DNA of 64,000 nucleotides from G016756615 sp035556195 (GCA_035556195.1 DATMFK010000007.1:62001-126000); one strand, 5' to 3'; counted from the first letter of the stretch, positions 44,231 to 52,937 are shown. Numbers and translations: made by a program. The notes: generated from the letters alone by a model not told the origin.

Positions 44231-45186
44231 GTGGGGCTGTCTACAGATCCGATTTCGGCGCCCACGCCGTGCGCGAGGCGGACCACGTCTTGGCGGGTCA
44301 TTCCGCCTTCGCGGAGCGGCCGCTGGTCTGCCGCTGGCCGGCTGGGCGGGCGCCGGCCGGCTTCATCGTGTTCTGCCACGGCCTCGGTTCGAACGGCGGC
44401 GAATACGCCGCTCTCTCCGCCCATTGGGCGCGCCATGGCTATCTGGTCATCCATCCCACCTTCGGCGATGCGATCAAGATTGTCGCGCGGGAAGAGCCCG
44501 CGCTTGGCCTCGATCCGCAAGCCGATCTGTCGGGCTGGACGGCTATTCCGCACGTCCGGGCGCGCATGCACGAGATCCTGCACGACCCGGAACGGTGGAT
44601 GGAGCGCGTCAGGCACGTCCGCAGCCTGATGGCCGCGCTTCCCGAGCTATTCGAGGCCACTTGCGGCACCCATCGCATGCCGGTGCCCGGCGCGATCGCG
44701 GGGCATTCCTTCGGCGCCTTCACCGCGCAGCTTCTTGCCGGGGCCGAGATCGACATGTCCGACGCCGTTGCCCGACGCTTTGGCGACGAGCGCTTCAGCG
44801 CGGCGGTGCTGCTCAGCGCACAGGGCCGCGACCAGCAAGGCCTGCGCGACGGTTCGTGGGACGCGGTGGACGGTCCCGTGCTCAACGTCACCGGCACGCT
44901 GGACCGCGGCGCAAAGGGCGGCGACTGGCATTGGAAGTCCGAGCCATACGAACTCGCGCCACCGGGTGGGAAATACCTCGCGGTGCTCGAGGACGGCGAC
45001 CACTTCCTCGGCGGCTTCATCGACCGCGAAACACAGAGGCAGGTGCCCGCCCAGCAGGAGGCGGTGCGGCAGATCACGCTGACATTCCTCGATGCCTATC
45101 TGCGCGGCCGTCCTGCGGCGCGCGACTGGCTCGCCTCCATAGACGATGCGGTCGGCGACTGCCGGCTCCTGTTCAAACGCAAGTAG
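44227..45186 (+). CDS. Alpha/beta hydrolase of the dienelactone hydrolase/PAF-acetylhydrolase type
   Basis: Probably cytoplasmic hydrolase of 319 residues without a signal peptide. The oxyanion motif is HGLGSNGGEY (His51-Gly52), the nucleophile elbow is AGHSFGAF with Ser161, Asp226 lies in NVTGTLDRG and His259 in EDGDHFLGG, giving a complete triad. It is translationally coupled to the importer (4-bp overlap) and 10 bp ahead of a CoA-transferase, so it likely cleaves an ester, lactone or amide of the imported compound before CoA activation. Substrate unknown. Confidence 0.85.
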   Translation: MSGAVYRSDFGAHAVREADHVLAGHSAFAERPLVCRWPAGRAPAGFIVFCHGLGSNGGEYAALSAHWARHGYLVIHPTFGDAIKIVAREEPALGLDPQADLSGWTAIPHVRARMHEILHDPERWMERVRHVRSLMAALPELFEATCGTHRMPVPGAIAGHSFGAFTAQLLAGAEIDMSDAVARRFGDERFSAAVLLSAQGRDQQGLRDGSWDAVDGPVLNVTGTLDRGAKGGDWHWKSEPYELAPPGGKYLAVLEDGDHFLGGFIDRETQRQVPAQQEAVRQITLTFLDAYLRGRPAARDWLASIDDAVGDCRLLFKRK

Positions 45187-45196
45187 GACCAGCCTG

Positions 45197-46399
45197 ATGT
45201 TCCAGCCCCTCGCCGGCATTCGTGTCATCGACCTCACCCAGGTGCTTGCCGGCCCCTACGCTGCCTATCAGCTTGGCTTGATGGGCGCCGAGGTCCTCAA
45301 GATCGAGATGCCCGGGGAGGGCGACTGGTCGCGCGAGCGGGGGGAGATGCCCGAGCTCAACGCCGAGGGGATGGGGCTGGCCTATCTCACCCAGAACGCC
45401 AACAAGAAGTCGGTCGCACTGAATCTCAAGACGCCGGACGGCCTGGCCATCATGAAGCGCCTGATCAAGAGCGCGGACGTGTTCATCGAGAATTTCCGGC
45501 CGGGCGCGATCGCCAGGCTCGGCCTGCCTTTCGAGATCGTGCGTGAGATCAACCCGCGGATCGTCTACTGCTCGATCTCGGCTTTCGGTCAGGATGGCGA
45601 ACTCAGCCACCGCCCTGCCTACGACCATGTTGTCCAGGGCATGTGCGGTATCATGAAGACCACCGGCACCGTCGACACAGGCCCGCAGAAGGTGGGCGCC
45701 CCCTATGTGGACTACGCCACGGGCCTCAACGCCGCCTTCGCAATCGTGTCGGCGCTGCACGAGACGAATCGGACCGGCGAGGCGATCCATCTCGATGTGG
45801 CGATGCTCGACACGTCGATGCTCCTGATGGCATCGCTTGTCACCAGCCATCTGAACGCCGGCTGGATGCCGAAGCCGGCCGGCAACGAGGCGTGGAGCCA
45901 AAGCCCTTCCTCAGGCGCCTTCGAGACCAAGGACGGGCTGCTGATGATTGCCGCCAACAACGACAAGCAGTTCCGCGCGCTCTGCATCGGACTAGGGCGG
46001 CCTGACATACTCGAGGACGAACGCTGGGCAGTACCGGAGCAACGCCGCGCGAATGCCGCCGAACTGCGCGCCGAACTGATCCATGTCTTCCGCTCGTGCA
46101 CGGCGGCTGAGTGGGAGAAGACGCTCGATGCCGCTGGCGTACCAGCCGCCAGAGTTCGCTCGCTCGACGAGACGCTGGCGGAGGACCACGCCCGCACCCG
46201 CGCCTTTACCAGCACAGTGCAATGGAATCGCGAGCCGCGCGACATTCACCTGCCGACGCTCGGCTTCAAGGTCAATCGTGAGGTGATCGCCGCGAGCGTC
46301 CCGCCGCCTGAACTCGGCGCCGATACGCACCAGATCCTGAGGGATCTCGGCTACAGCGAAGCTGAGGTGCGCCGTCTCAGATCGGAAGCTGTCATTTAG
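45197..46399 (+). CDS. Family III (CaiB/BaiF) CoA-transferase
   Basis: CoA-transferase of 400 residues. It opens with LAGIRVIDLTQVLAGPYAAYQLGLMGAEVLKIE-type residues (here split over 6-37), contains the segment NKKSVALNLKTPDG, and has the catalytic Asp143 in RPAYDHVVQG. Family III enzymes move CoA between carboxylates in the cytoplasm. Last gene of the GntR-controlled operon, followed by a strong hairpin. The chemistry suggests that the imported compound yields a carboxylic acid that enters metabolism as a CoA thioester. Confidence 0.92.
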   Translation: MFQPLAGIRVIDLTQVLAGPYAAYQLGLMGAEVLKIEMPGEGDWSRERGEMPELNAEGMGLAYLTQNANKKSVALNLKTPDGLAIMKRLIKSADVFIENFRPGAIARLGLPFEIVREINPRIVYCSISAFGQDGELSHRPAYDHVVQGMCGIMKTTGTVDTGPQKVGAPYVDYATGLNAAFAIVSALHETNRTGEAIHLDVAMLDTSMLLMASLVTSHLNAGWMPKPAGNEAWSQSPSSGAFETKDGLLMIAANNDKQFRALCIGLGRPDILEDERWAVPEQRRANAAELRAELIHVFRSCTAAEWEKTLDAAGVPAARVRSLDETLAEDHARTRAFTSTVQWNREPRDIHLPTLGFKVNREVIAASVPPPELGADTHQILRDLGYSEAEVRRLRSEAVI

Positions 46400-46980
46400 C
46401 GCAGCCGGACCGGCACCTGCCTCGCAGTGTCGGTCCGGTTGGCGACCGAGTTCTGATCCTGACCGCCTCCAGGTCCGGCGAGGTGCTCACTACCACCAGC
46501 CTGAACAGGCAGTCGCCGCGAGCGGTGAGGGCAGGGGCGCGGCGGCAGGCGCCGAGGCCGGAGCGGGCGAAGCGGATCTCCGTTGTCGCCTGATGCGGTC
46601 CTTCGATCGGGTGAAGTACACCGGCGAGCTGGCCGGCGCTCACCGTGTCGCCGATGTCGACGGCGGTCTCGAAGATGCCGGGAAGAGGGGCGTAGGTGAA
46701 GGCATCCCGGCCCTCGACCCGCATGAGGCGGACCGGCGGGGGCGGCTCCCTGTCGGCATTGGGCAGGATGCCGATTGAGGATGCGGGTCACGCCTTGGCT
46801 GGCGATCGCTTCGCCCTGGCGAGAGAAGTTTGCGCCGCCGCCGAGCTCGGCGGTGAGGCTCGGGACACCGAGCGCCTGGGCGGCGGCCGACAGCGTGACG
46901 GGCCCTCCGCCGCCGGCGCCGTCGCTGATCGAGCCGATCGGCGCGCCGGAGAACAGCCGGCACTTGCTAGCTAAGTGCAC
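46392..46980 (-). pseudogene. Truncated, frameshifted succinylglutamate desuccinylase/aspartoacylase-type deacylase
   Basis: C-terminal part of a zinc carboxypeptidase-like deacylase (M14/AspA-AstE superfamily, similar to the DoeB branch). One frame from about 46947 reads SGAPIGSISDGAGGGG, then LGVPSLTAELGGGANFSRQG and GVTRILN; after about 46773 the sense continues in another frame with RVEGRDAFTYAPLPGIFE, VSAGQLAGVLHP and TTEIRFARSG. The zinc-binding N-terminal half is missing, so the gene is dead. Its C-terminal end overlaps the hairpin after the CoA-transferase on the other strand. Confidence 0.75.
46403..46440 (+). terminator. Long hairpin after the CoA-transferase gene
   Basis: Stem of about 14 bp with two G-T wobbles (arms 46403-46416 and 46427-46440, core CCGGACCG/CGGTCCGG) around a 10-nt loop, starting 3 bp after the stop. 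No U-run follows, so it may act with Rho or as a 3' stabiliser. Confidence 0.5.
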
Positions 46981-47015
46981 CGGTCATGTTCAACAACCGG
47001 TGCATCTTGTATAAT
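46976..47015 (+). promoter_or_regulatory. Promoter of the SGNH gene with overlapping dyad
   Basis: A perfect -10 hexamer TATAAT lies at 47010-47015, 30 bp before the SGNH start. Just upstream is a 9-bp inverted repeat (TGCACCGGT at 46976-46984, ACCGGTGCA at 46996-47004) that covers the expected -35 position (weak TGTTCA at 46987-46992), so a repressor or a stem-loop could act there. Confidence 0.5.
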
Positions 47016-47044
47016 ATTCCTATTTCAAAGAGGGAGGACAGAAA

Positions 47045-47956
47045 ATGCAAGAAATCATCAAGACGGAGGATGCTGAACGTAAATCAAAGCCTGCAGAGTT
47101 TCGGTTGGAGAAGAACCCATCCATTTGCCTCGTCTATGACGTCTACGACATGAGGGGGAAAGCAGTCTCCAAGCGGGCGGTGGTGGATCAGTTTCTCCGG
47201 GCGGAGCGGACTGGTTTCAAGCGCCAGCCCATGAGAGCCGCCACCGGTCCCCTGCTCTGTGCGGATGGAGATTCGTGGATCAACATACTCTGGCCGCTTT
47301 CGGCGGCGTTCGGGCACCAGAGGACCTTCTTCGATGTGCTGCAGGATCGCTATCAGACGACCGACGTCGCCTATCCTGGCGACACCTTCAAGCAGATGCT
47401 CATCGAGAAGGACTATCGGCAGCCCATTCAATCAGGCATCTTTGATTTCTTCATCTTTTCCGGTGGCGGCAATGACGTTCTGGGGGGCGGCGCTCTTCTA
47501 GAACTGCTGCGCTGGAAATCCGAAGGCGGCGGATCTTCGGACCCGAAAAAGTACCTGTTCACGCCCGTGCTGAAGCAGACATTAGACTTCTTGCGCGGCG
47601 GCTATATGGAAATAGCGGACGACATCAGGGTGAAGTCGTCGGGCCGGACACGAATGCTGGTCCACGGCTACGACTATCCCATTCCCCGGAACGACGGAGT
47701 CTGGATCGGAAGACCTTTCCAGGCCAGAGGCTATGATCTCCGAGCCGACAAACAGCTTATTGCGGACATCCTGAAGTATCTTGTGGATCAGTTCTACACG
47801 ATGCTGGAAGCCGTGCAGCGGCGGAAGAGAAACGTAACTGTCATCAATTTGCGCAACGTGTGTGCCGGAAGGTGGAACGACGAACTCCACCCGAAAGCCG
47901 CAGCGTCGAAGGATTTGGCGCTCAAGTTCCGCTCTGTCGTAGATACGACGGTGTAG
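47045..47956 (+). CDS. SGNH/GDSL-type hydrolase-like protein
   Basis: Protein of 303 residues, no signal peptide seen. The SGNH blocks are recognisable: ADGDSWIN with nucleophile Ser77, SGGGNDVLGG with Asn143, and NDELHPKA with the Asp279-x-x-His282 pair; block II Gly is not certain. These give a complete putative esterase/acylhydrolase site. It begins 4 bp after AGGGAGGAC-rich sequence and has its own promoter. Base composition is less GC-rich than neighbours and the gene stands alone among broken genes, suggesting separate acquisition. Substrate unknown. Confidence 0.8.
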   Translation: MQEIIKTEDAERKSKPAEFRLEKNPSICLVYDVYDMRGKAVSKRAVVDQFLRAERTGFKRQPMRAATGPLLCADGDSWINILWPLSAAFGHQRTFFDVLQDRYQTTDVAYPGDTFKQMLIEKDYRQPIQSGIFDFFIFSGGGNDVLGGGALLELLRWKSEGGGSSDPKKYLFTPVLKQTLDFLRGGYMEIADDIRVKSSGRTRMLVHGYDYPIPRNDGVWIGRPFQARGYDLRADKQLIADILKYLVDQFYTMLEAVQRRKRNVTVINLRNVCAGRWNDELHPKAAASKDLALKFRSVVDTTV

Positions 47957-48505
47957 TCGGGCGCTTCATATCTGCTCCTTCTTCTGGGGCCTACAGGGTG
48001 GGCTCCTGACGCTTTCGTAGCCCGAGCGCTCGAACGCTTCCGTTCGTCGTCTCGGGGATCAGCCTCATCCACAACAACGGACATGCCTGTCGTTCCGAGC
48101 CGCGTCGGCGGCCCGGGAAGCGGCTGGTGATGCATGTCAGTCCAGCACCCGTGCACGGATGCCGCGTTGGGGTCCCGGGCTCGGACGACCGTAAAGGAAG
48201 GACAAAGTGTCCGTATTCGAACATCCATCCGGAACTGCTCATCGTACCTCTGTGTCGCACAACCAAGGGAAAGGACTTGTCGTATCCCGGAGCAGGCTCT
48301 CTAGTCCTTGAATTCTGCACCCAATCCTTCTTCGGGAGATCCATCGCAAAGGGCGGGACCATGCTGCTTCCTACTTGGAACGAAAGGCACCGTTCATGGC
48401 AGAGGTGATCGGTCGGGCTCGATGCTGCGCGGTAAACAGGACATTGCCTAGCCGAAGTGCCCTTGACCTGCATGGCACGGGCCTATGAGCGGCCTTCCGT
48501 TCTCT
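47957..48505. other. Gene-free stretch of about 550 bp
   Basis: Short frames exist on both strands (for example 48127-48408 on the plus strand), but none has recognisable domains or a convincing ribosome binding site. Lies between the SGNH gene and the tetA relic inside a debris-rich segment; no IS end was identified. Confidence 0.45.
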
Positions 48506-49262
48506 TCAGCGACTGGCTCGCTGCCCTGCGTCGATCCATAGTCCACGACGCAGCGCCGGCAGGCAGATCAAGTAGAGGGCGGCGCCTGCAATCCATGCCC
48601 ATCCATTCCACATTGTTATAGAAGCCGCATAGATTGCCGTGAAGAGGAGGGGGCCGACGATCGAGGTCAGGCTGGTGAGCGCCGCGAGTGATCCTTGAAG
48701 CTGCCCCTGACGTTCCTCATCCACCTGCCTGGACAACATTGCTTGCAGCGCCGGCATTCCGATTCCACCCGAAGCAAGCAGGATCATGATCGGGAACGCC
48801 ATCCATCCCCGTGTCGCGAAGGCAAGCAGGATGTAGCCTGTGCCGTCGGCAATCATTCCGAGGATGAGTGCCCGCCTTTCGCCGAGCCGGGCGGCTACAG
48901 GGCCGGTGATCGTTGCCTGGGCGAGTGAATGCAGAATACCAAATGCGGCAAGCGAAATGCCGATCGTGGTCGCGTCCCAGTGAAAGCGATCCTCGCCGAA
49001 AATGACCCAAAGGGCGGCCGGCACCTGCCCGACGAGTTGCATGATGAAGAAGACAGCCATCAGGGCGGCGACAACAGTCATACCCCTGGCCCACCGGAAC
49101 GGAGCGAGCGGGTTGAGAGCCTCCCGGCATAACGGCCGGCGTTCGCCTTTGTGCGATTCCGGCAGAAGGAAACAGCCCATCAGGAAATTTGAGGCCGTTC
49201 AAGGCTGCGGCGGCGGAGAACGGAGCATGGGGGGAGATATCGCCCATCAGCCCGCCGAGCAC
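48506..49262 (-). pseudogene. tetA: 5'-truncated, frameshifted tetA(A)-like tetracycline efflux gene
   Basis: C-terminal two thirds of a class A-type TetA major facilitator pump. From 49180 downward an open frame of 224 residues reads GCFLLPESHKGERRPL, FRWARGMTVVAALMAVFFIM, LVGQVPAALWVIFGEDRFHW and ends LRRGLWIDAGQRASR, close to my memory of TetA(A) from RP1/Tn1721. Upstream in another frame is VLGGLMGDISPHAPFSAAAALNG, the preceding segment; one extra T in the AAATTT run near 49186-49190 causes the frameshift. Homology stops at about 49262, so the first five or so membrane helices are missing and the pump cannot work. No tetR is seen. Confidence 0.87.
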
Positions 49263-49509
49263 ATGTCGCGAGAGGTCAGTGCAGCCGGTCACCCGCCATG
49301 ACGGGCTGGGGCGATGCTTTGGCAGTCGAGGAGCGTCTGCGCGCGACTTCTGGCCGTGCCCAGCGCCTCCAAAGGCATAACGTTCAATGCAAATCGGGAG
49401 AGGGCGCTTGCGAGTTCTGCTGCCAACGATCAGAGGCATCGAGGCTATAAGGATTCCGCTGCACCTTTGATGGTGTCCGGCCGGTCCCTTCTTTCGCGTC
49501 GGCGTGAAA

Positions 49510-49790
49510 GGCCATTGCATTGCCGGAGTAACAGGGGATTGCAAGTGAGAAAGTCGCTCCGGGGCCATCGTTGGGACCCGCCCAGATGCGTCCATCGTGC
49601 CGCTCGATGATCGCCCTACTGACGGAGAGGCCGATTCCCATTCCGTCGCCCTTCGTTGTGTAGAATGCGTCGAACATCCGTTCAGCCCCGTCGGGTCCGA
49701 AACCAATGCCGGCATCGCGCACAGAAAAGTGGACATGCCGGTCTTCGTCGCTCGCGGTCGCCGTGAGCCCTGATCCCAAGTCGGCTCGCC
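49510..49790 (-). pseudogene. Histidine-kinase ATPase-domain remnant
   Basis: Minus-strand frame carries VHFSVRDAGIGFGPDGAERMF, DAFYTTKGDGMGIGLSVSRAIIERH and GPGATFSLAIP, which are the G1, F and G2 boxes of a sensor-kinase HATPase_c domain. The N box, dimerisation histidine and all sensory regions are absent upstream, where no compatible frame continues, and the tail after FSLAIP is not typical. Residual fragment only. Confidence 0.7.
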
Positions 49791-50006
49791 AGACGAAGCC
49801 CGGCGCGTCCGTCCGCAAGGACTTCTGTTCGGAGGGCGGTGGCGAGATGCAACGAAATCTTCCATTGCCAGAGCCACTGCGCGATGGCCGGCTCTGATCC
49901 GAAAGGCGCAAAACGTACTGCGATGGTAAGCAACGTATCGCCTGCCAGGCGAAACGTCGTTCGGTCTAGCTCGTCATCGCCAATCCGTTTCAGCTGGTGC
50001 GGGAGA

Positions 50007-50996
50007 TCATTGCCGCTCACCAAAGGAGATCGGATAGGCTGCGCTGCGCACGTCGATCATCGGATCGACCGGTTCGATGCCGTCAGGCACGTTGCTGGGA
50101 AGAAACAACAGGTTCTTGCCCAATGCTTCCTGGTCGGCGGCCATTTCGTTGATCGTCAGTGTCCCCAGCTTGACGAGCTTCCGATCATCCGGCCATGGGA
50201 CCGAAGGGTCATCGGCCTTGTCGACGGGCTGGGCAATCTGAGCGAACCACTCAAACGCGACTAAACCCTTGGCGACCCGCTCCTTGATCTCGTCCATGAG
50301 ATAGTTTGGCCCCATGGATGCCGCAGCGGAGGAGTCCAAGTACTTGTCGCCGGGACTCGGGACAAATCTGCTGCGAACGATCGTCCTCTTTCCGGAAGCA
50401 TCGATGAAGGCGAACGCGTTGACTCCGAAATAGGTGGTCGTCGCAAAGCTCTCAGGTGGCGGGTTCTGTTTTGTTACGAAGGGCAGGGCTTCGGGGTGGG
50501 TCTGAAGATACTTCTCGATCGGGGTCGGCTTTGCCGCTCCTGGGCCACTCGCCGCCACAGCCTTGAGGAACTGGTCAAAGTCCGTTGCGGTGGCCGCAGG
50601 AAAACCATTGAAGCTGTGCGTTACAAGATCCATCTCGGAGCCGTCGGACAATGCGAACTTGACCGCCAACCCATGAGGACTGGCGTTGGGATCGGCATCG
50701 GAGATGTCTGGTAGGCCAGTCGTGTCCGAAAGGCGAACCGTCGCCTGGCCTTTGTCCGCAAATACGGCCGCTTTGCTGAGCTGGCGTGCTTCCATAGTCG
50801 GTTCAAAGGTAGCATTGAGGACGACACCTTTGGCATGGACTGCACGGGCATGATGGTCGCCGAAGATCGCGTGAATGTCTTTCACCAATTCGGCCGGGTC
50901 CACGTCCTGCGCTACGGCTCTTTCACTCAGACCAGAAGCGCTGAACACCAGTGCACCGGCGAGAGCATAAACGGCGAGAATTTCTACATTGATCAT
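50007..50996 (-). CDS. Catalase-related peroxidase (SrpA-like), exported
   Basis: Heme peroxidase of 329 residues, the short catalase-family form. A signal peptide ends near AVAQD (residue 30). The distal His54 lies in HARAVHAKGVVL, the segment LSDTTGLPDISDADPNASPHGLAVKF matches the catalase core, and the proximal heme Tyr321 is in VRSAAYPISFGER near the C-terminus. Such proteins are usually periplasmic and detoxify peroxides. It is the only clearly intact metabolic gene between the tetA relic and the IS6 fragment, with no obvious operon partner. Confidence 0.88.
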   Translation of the reverse strand: MINVEILAVYALAGALVFSASGLSERAVAQDVDPAELVKDIHAIFGDHHARAVHAKGVVLNATFEPTMEARQLSKAAVFADKGQATVRLSDTTGLPDISDADPNASPHGLAVKFALSDGSEMDLVTHSFNGFPAATATDFDQFLKAVAASGPGAAKPTPIEKYLQTHPEALPFVTKQNPPPESFATTTYFGVNAFAFIDASGKRTIVRSRFVPSPGDKYLDSSAAASMGPNYLMDEIKERVAKGLVAFEWFAQIAQPVDKADDPSVPWPDDRKLVKLGTLTINEMAADQEALGKNLLFLPSNVPDGIEPVDPMIDVRSAAYPISFGERQ

Positions 50997-51123
50997 GATG
51001 GGTCTCCGCTCCTTCCAAGGCTAAGCTACGATATTCCCTCCAGGCCTGTCGCTCTCGGATTGTATCAAGGCTTTCAGCCACACGGACAAAAGAACGGTGA
51101 AAGGCAATCCCGCTCGCAACTGC

Positions 51124-51535
51124 CTACGCCTCCCGATCACCATCAACCGGCCCCTGCGGCGGCGTTTCGCGCGTTGCGTAACTCCCGGATGCCCGTGGCC
51201 CTTCCGGCACTTTCCGCCGCATCGCAAGCGCCTGCTCAACTGCACGGCGTGTCGGGCGATTCGCGACATTCGCACGCGCGAGTTCGAGGGCTCGCCGGAT
51301 ATCATTGCCGCTACCAGCGTAGAATTCCGTAGCATGGTCCGCGAACGCGAGAAGATGCCTCTCAAGAAGCTTCTCGAAGCCAACTCGGGCGGCGCCGAGT
51401 TGTGCCCCGGCTTCTTCGACTCTGGCTTCGGCTCGCAGCACGTCGGCAAGCCGCCACTGAACTTCGGGGTCGCGGCTCGTTAGTACCGGCACAAGCAGTG
51501 CCTCCGCATCGCCGGTTTTGCCTGCGTTCAGCCAG
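51124..51535 (-). pseudogene. TPR-protein C-terminal fragment truncated by an IS6-like sequence
   Basis: The minus-strand frame reads NAGKTGDAEALLVPVL, WRLADVLRAEARVEEAGAQL, LERHLLAFADHATEFYAGSG and NDIRRALELARANVANRPT, tetratricopeptide helices of a larger protein. Its 5' end meets the transposase fragment at about 51525-51535, where the two frames share GCTGAACGCAGGC, and after ALAMRRKV the reading becomes atypical. Original function unknown. Confidence 0.65.
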
Positions 51536-51620
51536 CATGTCCTCGACATGGCGAAGGCTCAACGGAAAGCGGAAGTAGAGCCAGATCGCATGGCTGATCA
51601 TCTCAGCCGAAAGCGATGGC
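51525..51620 (-). mobile_element. IS6-family transposase N-terminal fragment
   Basis: Minus-strand translation LYKRHRFSAEMISHAIWLY and FRFPLSLRHVEDMLAER matches the conserved start of IS6/IS26-type transposases (RHRFPxEIIxHAVWLYFRFxLSxRxVEDxLAxRG). Only about 30 residues remain; the DDE domain is absent and the sequence runs into the TPR fragment. A relic boundary of an insertion or transposon. Confidence 0.72.
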
Positions 51621-51889
51621 GCTTGTAAAGGTGACTGGTGGGGTCGGCACGACGGGCGGTCATGCCACGACCTACAACGTCAGCCTTCATGCCAACTCAA
51701 GGCGACGGTACCCCGCCGACAGCGTGGAGAATGGCGTGACTCCCACGTCAACGAACCGGCGCGGGTGCTGGGCATTGCCGTTGCCGACAAGCTTAGCGAA
51801 GCGATTGTACGGTGCCTTGGCGCCAGGTAGGCAATGGCGGCCGGGTGGCCTGACGAGGTCCCGGTCCATGATGGAGCCGCCGGAGGCCA
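51621..51889. other. Gap between the IS6 fragment and the LysR gene
   Basis: About 270 bp with no recognisable gene; an open minus-strand frame here is not supported by any motif. May include the outer end of the former IS, but no inverted repeat was matched. Confidence 0.4.
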
Positions 51890-52822
51890 CTAATGGTCCT
51901 CGGCAGCGCCGCCAAGCAGCGCGTTCGACGCGCGGATTTCCTCCTCGAGGATCGACAGCACCTTTTGCAGAGCCGCGCCGTCGCGATTGCGGTTGTAGCA
52001 GAGATAGATCGAGCTGTCGGGGATCGGCGGGTTGGCTCTGCGGGCTACGAGCGACTTCGTCTTCTGGCCGTCGCCGATCAGGTTGAGCGGCATCAGCGCC
52101 GCGCCGAGACCCTGCTCGACAAAATGCTTCATCAGCATCAGCGAATTGCAGACAAGGATCTCCGGGTGGAGGTTGCGGCTCTGGAACCACTCGATCGTGT
52201 GGGCGTGGAGGCGCGAGCTGCGCGAATGGGCGAGGATCGGAACACTGGCCAGGAGCTCAGGCGTCAGCTGCCTTCCCCCTCCCGGCAGAAGGTCAGCGCG
52301 ATAGATCCAGCGCGTGACGACCGCGCCGAGCCGTACCGATTCCAGCATCGGCGCCGTCGGCGGATCGGACAGGATCGCAAGGTCCAGCGCCTGGCGTGAC
52401 AGCTGCGCCGACAGGTTGACGGCGACGTCGACCGTCACGGAATGCTGCATGTCCGGCAATTCGGAGCGCACGCGCTTCATCAGTTGCGGCACGGCGCTGA
52501 ACGCCATCGACTCCACCGCGCCGATTTGCAGCGTACCGTAGAGCCCGCCTTGAGCATCGTCGCGGTTGGTGAGGTCGCTGGTCAGCCGCAGGATGCGCTC
52601 GGCAAAGCCAAAGGCGCGCTCGCCCGCCTGCGTCAGGGTGGCGGGACTGCGGTTGCGATAGAAAAGCTGTTCTCCCAGCGCCGTCTCAAGCTCGCGTATC
52701 CGCGCCGAAATCGTCGGCTGGCTCAGCCGCATGTGGCGCGAAGCGGCGTGGAAACCGCCCAGCCGCACGACCCAGTAGAACGCTTCAGCCTGCGCCAGCA
52801 GGTTGGGATGAGTGATAGACAT
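51890..52822 (-). CDS. LysR-family transcriptional regulator
   Basis: Regulator of 310 residues. The N-terminal winged helix contains LAQAEAFYWVVRLGGFHAAS and SQPTISARIRELETALGEQLF; the remaining part is a periplasmic-binding-like effector domain. ATG at 52822 is chosen because the helix starts there; the longer open frame upstream is unsupported. It is divergent from the HyuB-HyuA-racemase-importer operon and probably its activator. Confidence 0.92.
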   Translation of the reverse strand: MSITHPNLLAQAEAFYWVVRLGGFHAASRHMRLSQPTISARIRELETALGEQLFYRNRSPATLTQAGERAFGFAERILRLTSDLTNRDDAQGGLYGTLQIGAVESMAFSAVPQLMKRVRSELPDMQHSVTVDVAVNLSAQLSRQALDLAILSDPPTAPMLESVRLGAVVTRWIYRADLLPGGGRQLTPELLASVPILAHSRSSRLHAHTIEWFQSRNLHPEILVCNSLMLMKHFVEQGLGAALMPLNLIGDGQKTKSLVARRANPPIPDSSIYLCYNRNRDGAALQKVLSILEEEIRASNALLGGAAEDH

Positions 52823-52825
52823 CGT

Positions 52826-52857
52826 TATTATCCGTTTGGCCGATTTTCTATTATCCG
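52826..52857. promoter_or_regulatory. Direct repeats in the LysR/HyuB control region
   Basis: TATTATCCG occurs at 52826-52834 and again at 52849-52857, 23 bp apart (about two helical turns), directly upstream of lysR and within 112 bp of hyuB. Spacing and position fit a LysR-type regulator site. Confidence 0.4.
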
Positions 52858-52937
52858 ACGCCTTTTTCATTTTGCATAGTGATAGCCACACGCCGGTCCG
52901 AGACTGACAAGTGGGGTGGATACGGCGGCAGAATGGG

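Noticed and set aside
48127..48408. A 93-codon plus-strand frame between the SGNH gene and tetA relic
   Set aside because: No motif, no convincing ribosome binding site, and located among debris.
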